Source: Aradus depressus
Lineage: Eukaryota > Arthropoda > Insecta > Hemiptera > Aradidae
Direction of reading: 5' to 3'
Length of the DNA stretch: 64,000 nucleotides
Assembly (NCBI GenBank): GCA_963662175.1
Contig: OY759225.1
Span: forward strand, 13,323,601 to 13,387,600
The position numbers and the translations under genes are program-made. The notes beneath the pieces were generated by a model. It ran no database searches, was not told the DNA's origin, and worked only from the letters and a program-made list of their open reading frames with translations. Positions within the stretch are counted from its first letter, which is position 1. Each line of letters opens with the position of its first letter. This document shows positions 33,525 to 44,499 of this stretch, piece by piece.

Positions 33525-33882
33525 GTATTTCTTATATAAAAGCTTCCATTCTTGCTATCATTTTTATTTCCTGAGAGGCGTTCGAATACTATCATATAAT
33601 TATTATTGTAATTACTTTTGTTTATTATTATCATTAACTTTATTATCTATTTACTTTATTGTTATTTTATTAACTTTTTTATTTATATATAATTTTCTTT
33701 AATAGATATTTGTTAATTTATTTGAATTTTTTTTTCTCTGTATTTCTCGCTCTTTTTTCTTTTATTTTTTTTACATTTCGCAATTAGGAAGTGGCCTGTC
33801 ATCGCAAGAACTATTGTCCTGAAAGAAGATTTATCTTAAATAAATGTTAATAAAATGTTTATAATTGCAAGAGGAATTTTAG

Positions 33883-34143
33883 TTAGTTATTATGACTCAA
33901 GCCCGGGTTTTAACTACAAAGTCACATGGTCTGCTACCAGAGCGCTCTTTCGTCACTCTGATGGACATGAGCCCGACTCTACTGTGGGAGTCCTAAATGT
34001 TGCCTACCCTAAATTTTTATTTACCTAGGACAGGGGTCTTTAACGAGTACCTGACATCGTACAGTCTCGGGACCATCGCGTAACATCCCATCCGAAGGAC
34101 GGCGTGCTTAAGTTTATTTTACCTCCCAGTTAAGGGCCGAACC
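33883..34143 (-). repeat. family S SINE, head truncated
   Basis: Reverse orientation, from tatgactcaagcccgggttt to tacctcccagttaagggccg. Its body is close to the copy at 33216. It is followed at 34147-34243 by a short plus-oriented piece of the same family (ccgttcttcggatgggacat). Confidence 0.8.
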
Positions 34144-34259
34144 CATAGGTTTTTATATGAAAGGTAAAAAAAAAAGGTGTGCATGCCGTTCTTCGGATGG
34201 GACATTGTCCGGTACATGTTAAAAGCCCCTTAACTAAGATAAGTAAAGTATCCAGTCCG

Positions 34260-34468
34260 TATGTCCATATAGGTCTATTATTGTCTTGTAAATAGTCAGT
34301 TTGTTTTCAATAGAAAGTCTGGATTGTCTGCTGAGCAGCCGGTAGAGCAGGCCAAACAGTCTGTTCGTACATGTTCTAAGCTATTTTAATACATACATTC
34401 ATATAACGTATCCTATAACCATGATATAATTTAACGGAAATAAATATTATTATTATTATTATTATTAT
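34260..34468 (+). repeat. LINE 3' end with (ATT)n tail
   Basis: About 200 bp ending ccatgatataatttaacgga then aataaat and eight ATT units. A simple-repeat tail behind an AATAAA-like signal is typical of non-LTR elements. No coding sequence remains. Confidence 0.5.
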
Positions 34469-34827
34469 TCAATAAGAGGGGAAGTGATAAAACGATGGCA
34501 AGGAACTAACATAACATTCAATATAAAGATATTTTCCCCAATTGTGAATGACGGGGGATTGCTATTTTAGGAGTAAATCAATGAATGAGTGATTCAAAGA
34601 TTGACTAGGAAGGAGAAAGACAGCCATGGAAATTATTAATGTGAAATGAATGAACAGATCAATAACGAATGAAACATCGTAGACAGAGTCAGCCAATGAA
34701 AAATTACACCTAGATTGGAAGATTAAATATTGAACTTCTCAAAACTCATTTAAAACATGAATTATATAAAAAAATATATCATTAATCATTATAATGTAAT
34801 TCGTGGTACAATTGTAATAGGAAAAGT

Positions 34828-35245
34828 CATCAGAGAATCATTGACAATGTACGTCCCCAACATGGATCAATCAATTGCGCACTCTCTAACACCATTCGAC
34901 CGTATTGACCAAAAATCAATACGAGATTCTGAATCCTCATACTATATTTTCGTGTCGAATTCAGACAGACATTACATCAGAATTTATTAGAGTTTAAATT
35001 GTGTTAAGCCCCTTCTTCCCCCCAATAAGCCCCTTTGATTGATTGGGCTAAAATTAATAGGTATCGTCCTTGGGGGGTTCTAAATACACATATAAAATTT
35101 CGTGTCAATGCGTTCATTCTACCGGGAGTTATCTATTCACAGACACAAAAAATTTTTTTTTTAATTTTTGAATAAGGGGGTCGAAAACATGTATTTCCGG
35201 TGAAAATTGAACATCGAATTTCTGACCTCTTTTATAGCTAACTAA
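34828..35245 (+). repeat. family P repeat, copy 20
   Basis: Diverged left end (tacgtccccaacatggat) through ttcacagacaca and aacatgtatttccggtga. It is cut at its right end, inside the ttttatagct block, by the inverted-repeat element at 35246. Confidence 0.75.
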
Positions 35246-36043
35246 AGGTACCCACCCATACACGAAGCAATTGATCGTCAGATGAATCTGACGATCGACA
35301 ATCGTTCGATGAATCGTTTAATGTATGTCGTCATCGGGTTCGATTAGTTGGTCTTCAGATCTATTGTTGATCTGAAGAAATTTTCATGCAATCATCGCAC
35401 AGATTAATTGCTTGTACAATTGATTGTATGGTGTATGTGGTTATCGTGGCGATAATCAAGGAGGTTATAATAAGTTTATCTATAATAATAACCTTTTAAA
35501 CACAAAAGTGAAGTGGAAGAGATTAGGTATTTTAACTTTCCTGTTTTTATAATTTTCCTTTATTGAATTGTGATATGTATACCTGGTCTAGAGATAATTT
35601 AAGAGAATTTAAGATTTATTTATAATAATATAATTATAATATATAATTATATAATAATTTAAGATTTATTTATTGTAATGCTTGGTGCATTTTTGAGAAT
35701 ATTACCAAATAGCGTATCTAGAGGATTTATTGCAGCTTATTACAAAATAAGGTGTTTCCGGCTTCTACTTATAATATATGATTGTATAGAACATTTTATA
35801 AATCTGATGTACGAAAATTGTTTACTTTTTAATTAACCACCCTATTGTCCAAACTACTCTGGTTTTTTTTTTGCGTTTAATTTAATTACATAACAAAACA
35901 GCCGCAGATAACAACAAAAGATCGTCCTGCTCCATTGCGTCGACTGAGATATATCGAACTGTGTGTGCGCTCCTAATATCGTCAGATTTATCGTCAAATC
36001 AATCTGAAGATAAATCTGACGATAGATTTGCTTCGTGGTACCT
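35246..36043. mobile_element. terminal-inverted-repeat element (798 bp)
   Basis: The left end aggtacccacccatacacga plus agcaa and the right end (inverted) aggtaccacgaagcaaatct match apart from an 8-base gap. Further inside, repeated atctgacgat and atcgtcagat motifs occur on both sides. No target duplication and no transposase frame were found; superfamily unassigned. Confidence 0.65.
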
Positions 36044-36263
36044 ATATTTTGCCTACCCCAAGTTTTTATTCACCTAGGGTAAAGGTCTTTAACGAGTACC
36101 TGACACCATTGAGGCTAGGGACCACTGCTTAATATCCCATCTGAAGTTTTGGCTCAAGGTTTTTTCAAGTCCCAGATAAAAAACCTAAAGGTCTCGGATG
36201 GGTTTCGAACCCGCAATCTTGTTCTCAGTAGGCTACCACGTTACCCCTGAGCTGCCGGCGCTC
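36044..36263 (-). repeat. family S SINE, proximal two thirds
   Basis: Reverse orientation, tttaacgagtacctgacacc through the B box (ggtttcgaacc) to gagctgccggcgctc. It abuts the preceding element. Confidence 0.8.
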
Positions 36264-36571
36264 TGAATGTTGCTGAATACCGAAATTTCCCGTCATCTCG
36301 TTGAATAATGGTATTTATAACCGCTTATCTAGGTACCATTGAGGCAAAGAACTTATTTGCATTTCAGATTACAATGTATACAGGACAAGAACTAAAATAG
36401 AAAAATAGATCCGCAGACACAAATCATTCTAACTTCATGTATAACATATTTTAACGGTTATCATTTGACTGTGGCCTTGGCGAGATTACTCAAATAAGCA
36501 TAACTAACACAAGAACGGGACAGGATAAAAATTTGGTAATTATTGGAAAAGTTATATAAAAAAACAAGAAC

Positions 36572-36738
36572 TTCGTCGGTGAATCATCGGCTATGTACTT
36601 CCCCAGAATTCATCTATTAACTTTTCACTCCCCCTCCAAAACTAGTCAACCGTTTGAGCAAATTATCAATAGTTGACTTTTTTAATAGAAGCTTCTAAAT
36701 CCTCATACTAAATTTTGCATCGATAAATTTATTACAAA
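36572..36738 (+). repeat. family P repeat, copy 21 (left end)
   Basis: tcggtgaatcatcggctatg and acttccccagaattcat. It is interrupted by repeat R5 at 36739, so R5 inserted into it. Confidence 0.75.
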
Positions 36739-37215
36739 ATCCAGTTTTTGAAATAAATAAATTATGTTTGCATCATTATTAATCATATCCTTCTAAATCT
36801 ATAGTGAACGAAAAAGAATATTGTTAATCCTTTCTTGGATTTTCCCTTAGTTACCTCATCATTACCCATCACATACCTAATTATTGACCACACTTTTTGA
36901 AATACTCGTGAATGATGCCTCTCTAAAGTTGATTTAACCGAAAACGCCCTCTTCACTTGGAATAGTCTGCCGTAGTGAATAAATTATTAAATGCAGTTAT
37001 CTGGTGAATGATTCCTCAAAGAAGTAGATTAAGTCGATTTAACCGAGAACATACACAATTTTACGAGATACCAAGAAATCCACAGCTTTATAATTCCGAG
37101 TTCTGTGCTCCCAACTTCTTCACAGTGCGCAGATGGCTTAGGAGATGATCACAGTACACTAACTCATTTTTGGCCATTTTACGACTTAACAACTTATTCC
37201 CAGTGACCATAGATA
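36739..37215 (-). repeat. dispersed repeat R5, copy b
   Basis: Inverted copy of 24645-25129, starting ccagtttttgaaataaataa and ending cccagtgaccatagata. With two copies the boundaries can be fixed to within a few bases, but the element class stays unknown. Confidence 0.8.
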
Positions 37216-37425
37216 TATAGATTTTTGCAAGATTTTTTGCAAGATAATTCTCGAACAACAGAGGAAGTGGTTAGCGGTACTGGATACAAGAGAAGTGAGT
37301 TATGTTATCGACAATGTCAACAAAGAAGAGTGCTTAATATCACTAACTATTACTCCTAATAACATTGGTAATAAAAGCCACAAACCACGATATGCCCAGA
37401 AGTTTTTCTCATTTTGAATGTAAAC

Positions 37426-37541
37426 ACCTTGAGCACGCCGTCTTTCGGATGGGACGTTAAGCGATGTCAGGTACTCGTTAAAGATCCCTTAGGTAACTAA
37501 ACCTGGATAGGCAAAATTTAGGACTCCCATAGTAGAGCTAA
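37426..37541 (+). repeat. family S SINE, fragment
   Basis: gagcacgccgtctttcggat, ggcaaaatttaggactccca; head and tail are missing. Confidence 0.75.
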
Positions 37542-37727
37542 CAGAGAAGGGATGAGAGCATTGCATGCTTAGGTCCCTAGGCGTCCCTCAATATATTTAG
37601 GTCACACCTTGTCGGGAACAAAACTCACAATATAACAGAAAGAGGAAACATCTCTCTCCCTCAAAACGACGGGACCACAAATCTGCTATCAGTTCTCTGT
37701 TCACGTTGAACAAAAGCTTTTGTACAA

Positions 37728-38030
37728 CAATTCTCCGTATACTCTTCGAGACCAGGATTCTGGGTTGCAAAGAAATTTTTTGCTTAAAAAAAAAATCAGA
37801 AATTCGATGCGGTATTTTCGACAAAATTTCATGTTTTCCGGCCCCTGATTCCAAAAATAGGGGAAAAAATGTTTTTCTATCTGTGTGTCTGTGAAAACGA
37901 TAACTCACGATAGAATGAACCTATCGACACGAAATGTTCTATGTGTACCCAGAACCATTCAAGGAAGACACCAATTGATTTTTAGCCAAATCGGTCAAAG
38001 GAAATTCTTTTATAGACAAGAGGCTCTTCC
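37728..38030 (-). repeat. family P repeat, copy 22
   Basis: Reverse orientation: attcgatgcggtattttcga, tctgtgtgtctgtgaaaacg, ataactcacgatagaatgaa, ccaaatcggtcaaagg. Confidence 0.7.
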
Positions 38031-38084
38031 AAAAATTTGAGTTAAAATAACCAGATATCTACAAAATACACCCTGTTATGTATT

Positions 38085-39010
38085 AGGTTACAATGTTGAG
38101 CTTTTACCAGAATGTTTTGTTTTCTGACCCCTGATTCCAAAAAAAAAATAATAATAAGGCGTAGTCAAGGTCCACGCCATAGTTTTTCCGTGAAAACATC
38201 GGGATAAAATCATTTTTCATTTTCTTTTCGATGCTGCCGTAGCTCTTGCATTTGCTCGGCACTAGACTTTTTTAAATATCTTTTGATGCAAGCTTTCTTC
38301 TGATTTGCGTTTTCTATAATTCCGCGCATATTTACGATTCATATGAGACATCTTTAATTTTTTTGCAATTTTCAATTTAATACCAATTTTTACATATATT
38401 TTTGCGAATATTTTTATTGTTTCACCTCAAGTCTTAGTAGTGCTCTTCAAGCTCTTTACAATGACACCCGAATCAACGTTATCACGCTACACTAATTTCT
38501 AATTTTACACAACGCTAATTCGTAACAATCATCCGCCGGCGCCCACACTAGCCCGTTAACGTACAGACATGCTCTATCCATTGTGACCTCACCCGTTGTT
38601 ATCGCATTATTAGTCTCGTAGTTATTATCGATTGAAATCTGACGGTATTTTGTAACACAAGAAAATTTGACCGGCTATCACTGTGCTTAACGAGCGAATA
38701 GACGTTATCACGTCAAAAAAAATCTGTCTGTGTTTGTCTGTAAACAGGATTACTTCCGATATAATAAACGAATGTGTAGCCAGAACCCCATAAGGACGAC
38801 ACCTATTGATTTTCAGGGGAACCAGCCAGAGGCAACGGGGATCACAAGTAGTGCTCAACTCAATGTAATAACTGCAGATGTAATGAATTAGTATAGTAAT
38901 AGATAGAAATTTATCATGAGGATTCAGAAGCGGCCAAATGGTTTTGAAAGAAGAGCGAAAATTTAACTGATTAATTCGTTCTGGGGAAGTACATTGCAGA
39001 TGATTCACTG
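38085..39010 (-). repeat. family P repeat, copy 23, split by family H
   Basis: The reverse-oriented parts 38085-38153 and 38717-39010 join across the family H insertion exactly at the A-rich tract between gattccaaa and ctgtctgtg. They end at ctggggaagtacattgcag. Confidence 0.8.
38154..38716 (-). mobile_element. family H (Helentron/HINE-like), copy A
   Basis: Diverged copy. The minus-strand 3' end carries the hairpin ggcgtggaccttgactacgc(c). The internal arm is mutated (gtgaaaacatcggg). It is inserted in the A-rich tract of family P copy 23. The family is described at copy B. Confidence 0.75.
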
Positions 39011-39059
39011 CCAATTTTTTTTTTCATAGACAGAAAATGATTCAAGAGACAGGCTAGGT

Positions 39060-39815
39060 TAAAAAATGTCTAGTGTAGGAAGCGCACAACTTACAAGGCA
39101 ATCTCTGTGGGCGTAGTCATACATAAAATGACACATTTTATCATAATGTTAATGAAGGGTATTCAAATTAATTGAGGAGATTCTGTCATAAAATGTTAAC
39201 ATTTTTTTAAGCCCAATAAGATTTCAAATTTTTATTATTTTTCAGATGGTATAAAAGGCTAAGTACTATTTTCTCAAATGAGAAAAAAGAAACAGACTGT
39301 ATCGGGGATGCAGCAGCAGTGGGTTACGTGAAACGTCTTATGCGTGCTGCAGAGGGTGTATGGGCACTACTAGGGTACATAAATAACCAAATACACGTGT
39401 TAAACGCAGGGGCGCCATAGCCGAGCAACCGTCAAATTTCTGCAACAAATTACACACTTGTAAGCGTTATAACTCCTGAAGAGCACCGGTTTGAGTTTGG
39501 TGCATTATACCTACTACGGGAGAGTGAGATCTCTCAAATGCTACCACTCCCGCTCGCCCCTGTGAACACCGCGCGCGAGGCTAAATTTAGCTCAGATTGC
39601 GTCATGCTTGACGCGACAACGCGCCAGTTGCGCATGCGATACATGCGCCATTGAGTAATGGCATTTTTCCTCTACACAACGATACCAAAGTAAGGCGCGC
39701 CGGTAGTACAGTTGGAAAGATATAAGCGATATTAGTGTTACATGTTTTCGTTACATGCGGTTTTAGCAAGCGACCCCCTATTTACCGAAATGAAAGACAT
39801 TCCACATAAAAAAAA
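39060..39815 (+). other. unidentified stretch, partly GC-rich
   Basis: 39290-39660 is GC-richer than the intron around it (for example ctgcagagggtgtatgggca, caccgcgcgcgaggctaa) and matches none of the families here. No frame longer than 60 codons is present. It may be a relic of a further repeat or an old exon; nothing decides. Confidence 0.3.
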
Positions 39816-40078
39816 AAAAAAACGGAGAATCACCGGCAATGTACTTCCCCAGAACAAAATCAATTATCGATTTTTAGCTAAAATTATCGATTCGTTTTAG
39901 GGGGTAGCGATATTTTCATTGAAAGATTTTTTCACCTCCCAGACAAAGAACCTGGCCTTCGAACTAATCATTACATCGACAGTTATTAGAGTTTTTTTGT
40001 TAAACCTCCACCCCAATCCGCCCTTTTTCTTTGGCCGATTTAGCTGAAAATCAATAGGTGTTATAGGGTTCTGGTAAC

Positions 40079-40755
40079 TAGGGATGTAAAACTATCGATA
40101 GTTGACGTTAACGATAGGTTCCAGCGTTTAATGACTTTGTATTTCTGGGATCCAGTGAATCGAAGGAAGGTTACATTTACTGTTCTTGTAGCGTGCTTTG
40201 TTGTTTTGAACTGAAAAATGAGTCGTAAACGGAAGTCCGATGTGTGGAGTTACTTCGATAAGGATGTGGGACCAAAAAAACTGGCTAAATGTCGTTTTTG
40301 CAGTGCCGAATACAGAACTTCTGGGAACACTTCCAATTTGAAGGATGTTGGTTTTTGTTTTATTTTATTTTGTTGAGGTTTCTGATGTTCCAGTGTTTGA
40401 TTTTAGTTCTTTTTTGATGTGATATTTTTGTTAGTACCTAACAATGGAAACTCATCTGGTCAATATATAATACATATATACGTGTTTTGAATTCATATTT
40501 TTATGTGCAATTGAAGTTTGTAGTTTAGTTCCTGATTGCGTTAACGAATCGATCTGATCAGTTGAAGTACATATTGTTGTTGAGGTTTTTTGCTAGTAAA
40601 ATAAATATAGGTACTTACACTGTTCGACATCTTGTTTGTCTTCCTTAACTTAATTACATGGTACATGTGTGCATATACATGAACATAGAGTGACTGGATG
40701 TCACTTCTGCTTGAAAACATATTTCGATATCACTATCGATAGTTTTACACTCCTA
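40079..40755 (+). mobile_element. hAT element with BED zinc-finger remnant (677 bp)
   Basis: The ends TAGGGATGTAAAACTATCGA plus TAGT and, inverted, TAGGAGTGTAAAACTATCGA plus TAGT lie between 8-bp copies ctggtaac and ctggatac (40071-40078, 40756-40763), which differ in two bases. From 40218 a frame encodes MSRKRKSDVWSYFDKD then KCRFCSAEYRTSGNTSNLKD, the N-terminal BED-type zinc finger of hAT transposases (Cys-x2-Cys present). It stops before the His pair, and the DDE/dimerisation region is deleted. It cannot be autonomous. Confidence 0.88.
40218..40376 (+). pseudogene. BED zinc-finger fragment of a hAT transposase
   Basis: The reading frame opens at ATG 40218 and keeps the W-x-YF aromatic pair and the Cys-x2-Cys half of the finger. 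After NTSNLKD, where a full protein continues with H-L-x-x-x-H, the sequence changes to an AT-rich stretch and a stop follows. This is the break point of the internal deletion. Confidence 0.8.
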
Positions 40756-41054
40756 CTGGATACACACATAAAATGTATTAACATTTATTTATTGAATAAG
40801 AAATATATAGTCAAGACCAATTCGAAAGACCGTTTTAGATAGATACGTAATGGGTCATTTTAGAAGTGGGGAAGGGCTAGAGGCCAGCGGGGATCAGGTT
40901 ACAGAGCCCTTTGCCCTCTGAACTAAAGTAATGTCTGTGGCAGGGTCGGAGCCAACAGAGAGTCCTGAATCAAACATGAGGACTTTAGTCCCCATCCTTG
41001 GAACACTTGGCTAAATCTCTTATGAAATGTTAACCAACAAATCTCATGGAGTCT

Positions 41055-41304
41055 TGAATCACGGCCGTTCTCTGGCAACTACCTTCTGAGAATTACGACT
41101 ACGACAAATTACATGTCCTATACCACATTTTAGAACTAAACCCCCCCGGATCTTCAAGCCTTGCTTAACGACTGGTGGGATTCTTCAGATTAAAGTATCT
41201 CCATAAAAAACTGAATTTAGACAAAAAAAAAATGTCTTTAGACCTAAACATGTCTAAAAATCCTGCTTTAAACCAGAAGCTAAAAAGAACCCGCGATTGA
41301 CTAG
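41055..41304 (+). repeat. direct repeat D1, copy a
   Basis: Recurs at 41762-41995 in the same orientation (gagaattacgactacgacaa, tagaactaaacccccccgga, gcttgcttaacgactggtgg is the shared order, with small variations). Family P copy 25 lies between the two. Sequence upstream (40840-41054) is not duplicated. Unclassified. Confidence 0.8.
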
Positions 41305-41321
41305 CACTAATAGGAAAATTC

Positions 41322-41727
41322 ATCGGTGAAACATCGACAATGTACTTTTCGCTCTCCCTCTAACACCATTCGACTGTATTGACCAATAATCAATCGTTGG
41401 AATCAACATAGAAGATTCTGAATCCTCATACTATATTTCGTGTCGAATTCGTACATACATAACATCAGCATTTATTTGAGTTTCAATTCTTCTCCTTCTT
41501 CTTCCCCTCCCCCCCCCCCCCCCCCCCCCCTCCCGCTCTTAACGAATCCGGCTGAATTTAATAGGAGTCGTCCTTACACATATAAAATTTCGTGTCAATA
41601 CGTTCATGCTACCAAGAGTTATCGTGTTCACAAAGACATACAGACTTTTTTTTTCATTTTTTGGAGTGAAGTTGGAATTCCGGTGAAAATTGAACATTGA
41701 ATTTCTGACTGATTATATACTTTTTTA
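41322..41727 (+). repeat. family P repeat, copy 25
   Basis: Lies between the two D1 copies; a run of C (about 41507-41531) replaces the C-rich block. The right terminus is lost. Confidence 0.75.
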
Positions 41728-41761
41728 TCGCACTGGTGGACAAGAGCCTGACTCTACTGAA

Positions 41762-41995
41762 TGAATCACGGACGTTTCCTTTTGAGAATTACGACTACGA
41801 CAAATTACGTGTCCTACACCACATTTTAGAACTAAACCCCCCCGGATCTTCAAGCCTTGCTTAACGACTGGTGGGGTTTTTCAGATTAAAATACATAAAA
41901 ACCTGAATTTTATACTAAAAACAACTTTCTTTAGACCTGAACATGTCTAAAAATCCTGCTTTAAACCAGAAGCTAGAAAGAAGAGCGATTGACTG
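41762..41995 (+). repeat. direct repeat D1, copy b
   Basis: Matches 41055-41304 with scattered substitutions and about 15 bp of length difference. The pair suggests either a segmental duplication of about 700 bp or two ends of one larger element. Confidence 0.8.
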
Positions 41996-41997
41996 GC

Positions 41998-42190
41998 CCA
42001 CTGCGAATTAATCAACTAAATTTCTGCTCTCCTTCTGAATTCACACACTAAATTTTGTCTCGATACATTCATTATATCAGGAATTATCTTGTTCACAGAC
42101 AATATTTAATTTTTTTTTTCATTGTTGGAATTAGGAAGGCGATTATGTAACGTCCCCTATATATTGTATAGCTAGATAAGCAAAACATGA
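41998..42190 (+). repeat. family P repeat, copy 26
   Basis: A shortened copy: gcgaattaatcaactaaatt, ttgttcacagaca, then gtcccctatatattgtatag. Confidence 0.65.
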
Positions 42191-42469
42191 GTTTAAGAAT
42201 ATTCTAGAATCGGTAGTTATATATATATATATTTATATCTTTAGTGGAATAGACAAAATTTCAAAAATAAGTTTGTTTTATTTATTTGTACTTTGATAAC
42301 TCACGCAAATAAATACTATAAACAGATGAAATAATAATAATGAAATTACATCACTGAAAAGAATTTTGGAATAAAGAAATAAACATGATCTAAATAAAAC
42401 AGCTTATTTGGCTAATATTGTTTAACTAACACTTTTTGTAATTCACAAGGAGTTATAATTATTTTTACT

Positions 42470-42557
42470 TCCTCAGGTAAAGAAGAAGTTATATATCGGT
42501 CGGTAATTCGATGTTGATCTTTCACCGGAATTTCATATTTACACATAATTTGGTGGA
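42470..42557 (-). repeat. family P repeat, copy 27 (right end)
   Basis: Reverse orientation: gaagttatatatcggtcggt, aattcgatgttgatctttca. It holds the left target duplication of the SINE that follows. Confidence 0.65.
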
Positions 42558-42903
42558 GGTTAGGTTAGGTTTTATGACTCATGCCCGGGCTTTAACTATA
42601 AGGTCATATCACCTACTACCAGAGCACTCTATCGTCACTCTGGTGGACATGAGCCCGACTCTACTATGGGAGTCCTAAATTTTGCCTACCCTAAATTTTT
42701 ATTCACCTAGGGTAGGGATCTTTAACGAGTACCTGACATCGTACAGGCTCGGGACCATCGCGTAATGTCCTATCCGAAGGACGGCGTGCTTAAGTTTCTT
42801 TTACCTCCTAGATAAAATAAACTAAGGGCCTCGATTGGGTTTCAAACCTACGATCTTGAGCTCAGAAGACAAGCACGCATACCACTGAGCTACCGGCGCC
42901 CAC
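42558..42903 (-). mobile_element. family S SINE, full length with target-site duplication
   Basis: A 346-bp element between perfect 12-bp copies of taatttggtgga (42546-42557, 42904-42915). Reverse orientation; the A box is intact, the B box is slightly mutated (gggtttcaaacc), and the tail contains ACCTAACCTAACC. Confidence 0.93.
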
Positions 42904-43330
42904 TAATTTGGTGGATAAAAAAAACAATGATGATATCAATGAAAGGTTAAAACATGTGATTGGACGGGATACGACTGTTCCGGCTGACTAACTCAATAAG
43001 TGATTCACTAACAATAAACAGACACGGAGTCAAGGTACTTCCGTTGGCTCTCACCCAAGGCTGGTGAGGTCCATGTTACACACAAGATCCGATCAAATAA
43101 ATCACAGATAATGTACGCTAAATTGTATATTTTTTACCCAAAATTCTTGCGTCTTAGAGCGCAAAGAGTTGATCAATTTCATGCTCAAAATGTGATCTTA
43201 CATAATGTGCAGCTGAATACACCCAAAGATTTGCTTACATAGAAAAAAAAAAAGGGTTTTGTTGATTGATCTTACACAATAACAAGTCGCAACAGCCCAG
43301 TATAATATCCAAAAATATGGATATTAATTG

Positions 43331-43686
43331 TTCATCAATTAACGAAACTAGACTAGAAATAGTCTATCAATTAACGTTACTAGACTAGAAAGAGTCTATT
43401 AATTAACGTAACCAGACTAGAAATAGTCTATCAATTAACGTAATTAGACTAGAAATAGTCTATCAATTAACGTAACTAGACTAGAAATAGTCTATCAATT
43501 AACGTAATTAGACTAGAAATAGTCTATCAATTAACGTAACTAGACTAGAAATAGTCTATCAATTAACGTAATTAGACTAGAAATAGTCTATCAATTAACG
43601 TAACTAGACTATAAATAGTCTATCAATTAACGTAACTAGACTATAAATAGTCTATCAATTAACGTAACTGGACTAGAAATAGGCTA
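43331..43686. repeat. 32-bp minisatellite, about 11 units
   Basis: The unit contains tctatcaattaacgtaacta and gactagaaatag. Each unit junction holds gactagaaatagtc, a 5-bp-stem hairpin. Units alternate gtaacta and gtaatta, which suggests a two-unit (64-bp) amplification step. Confidence 0.95.
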
Positions 43687-43834
43687 TGTGTTCCGGACAT
43701 TCGACCACAGAGGTGGACAATCCAATTTCCTCTTCAAGGAAGAACACGACTTTCTATTTGTCTTTCTCTTCCTTCTTTTACGTCACCTGGATCGTTACGT
43801 GTTATATTGTCGGACAATCTTCCTAAAAACGTTG

Positions 43835-44137
43835 TTGTTGGATCACCCGCTATGTACTTCCTCAGTAAGAATTAATCAAATACATTATCTCTCTCTTCCA
43901 AAGCCAATAGGCCAATTACGCTAAAATTCAATATTTGACTTACAAAGTGGTCTCTGAATCCTCATACTAAATTTTATATCGATACATCAACAGTTTTGGG
44001 GATTTTTTAGTTTTTCCCTTTCGTCTGGTTACGCTGAACATATGTGTCGTCCTTATATACAATTTACACCTGAAATCTCATGTCAATACATCCATTACAT
44101 CGGGAGTAATTAAGGTATTTGAGTCGAAGTCAAAGGT
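43835..44137 (+). repeat. family P repeat, copy 28
   Basis: Diverged left terminus (ggatcacccgctatgtactt, cctcagtaag) and following blocks to catccattacatcgggagta. Confidence 0.7.
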
Positions 44138-44499
44138 TAAACTTTATTGATTTATTAATTTTAAGTACATTTAAATATAGGTAAATGTAAATATAATCTT
44201 ACTTTAAGAATTCTCAATTAACTTAAAGCCTATAATGAAAATCCATTGATTATATGCCACTTAAAAGATTTTTGTAACGTCAACTCCACTTATAACAACA
44301 ACAAAAAAAAGCACGGATAAGAATAACGCGATATTGCATGGCATAAGCTATGGTAGCTGATAGTTGGGTTTATAGCTCATAAAATTAAAGAAACTAACGA
44401 GAAAGGGCCAACTAAAAACAAATTTTAAAAAGGCAATATCGGTGGGTATTTTCCATTCCTCCAATTCATGCTTTTCGATACAATGGCGGCAGCGTACGA

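Larger units (their letters stand above)
39824..40790 (+). repeat. family P repeat, copy 24, split by a hAT element
   Basis: Left part 39824-40078 and continuation from 40756. In undisturbed copies the sequence is ggttctggatacacatataa, which is what results when the hAT element and one duplication copy are removed. Confidence 0.75.
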
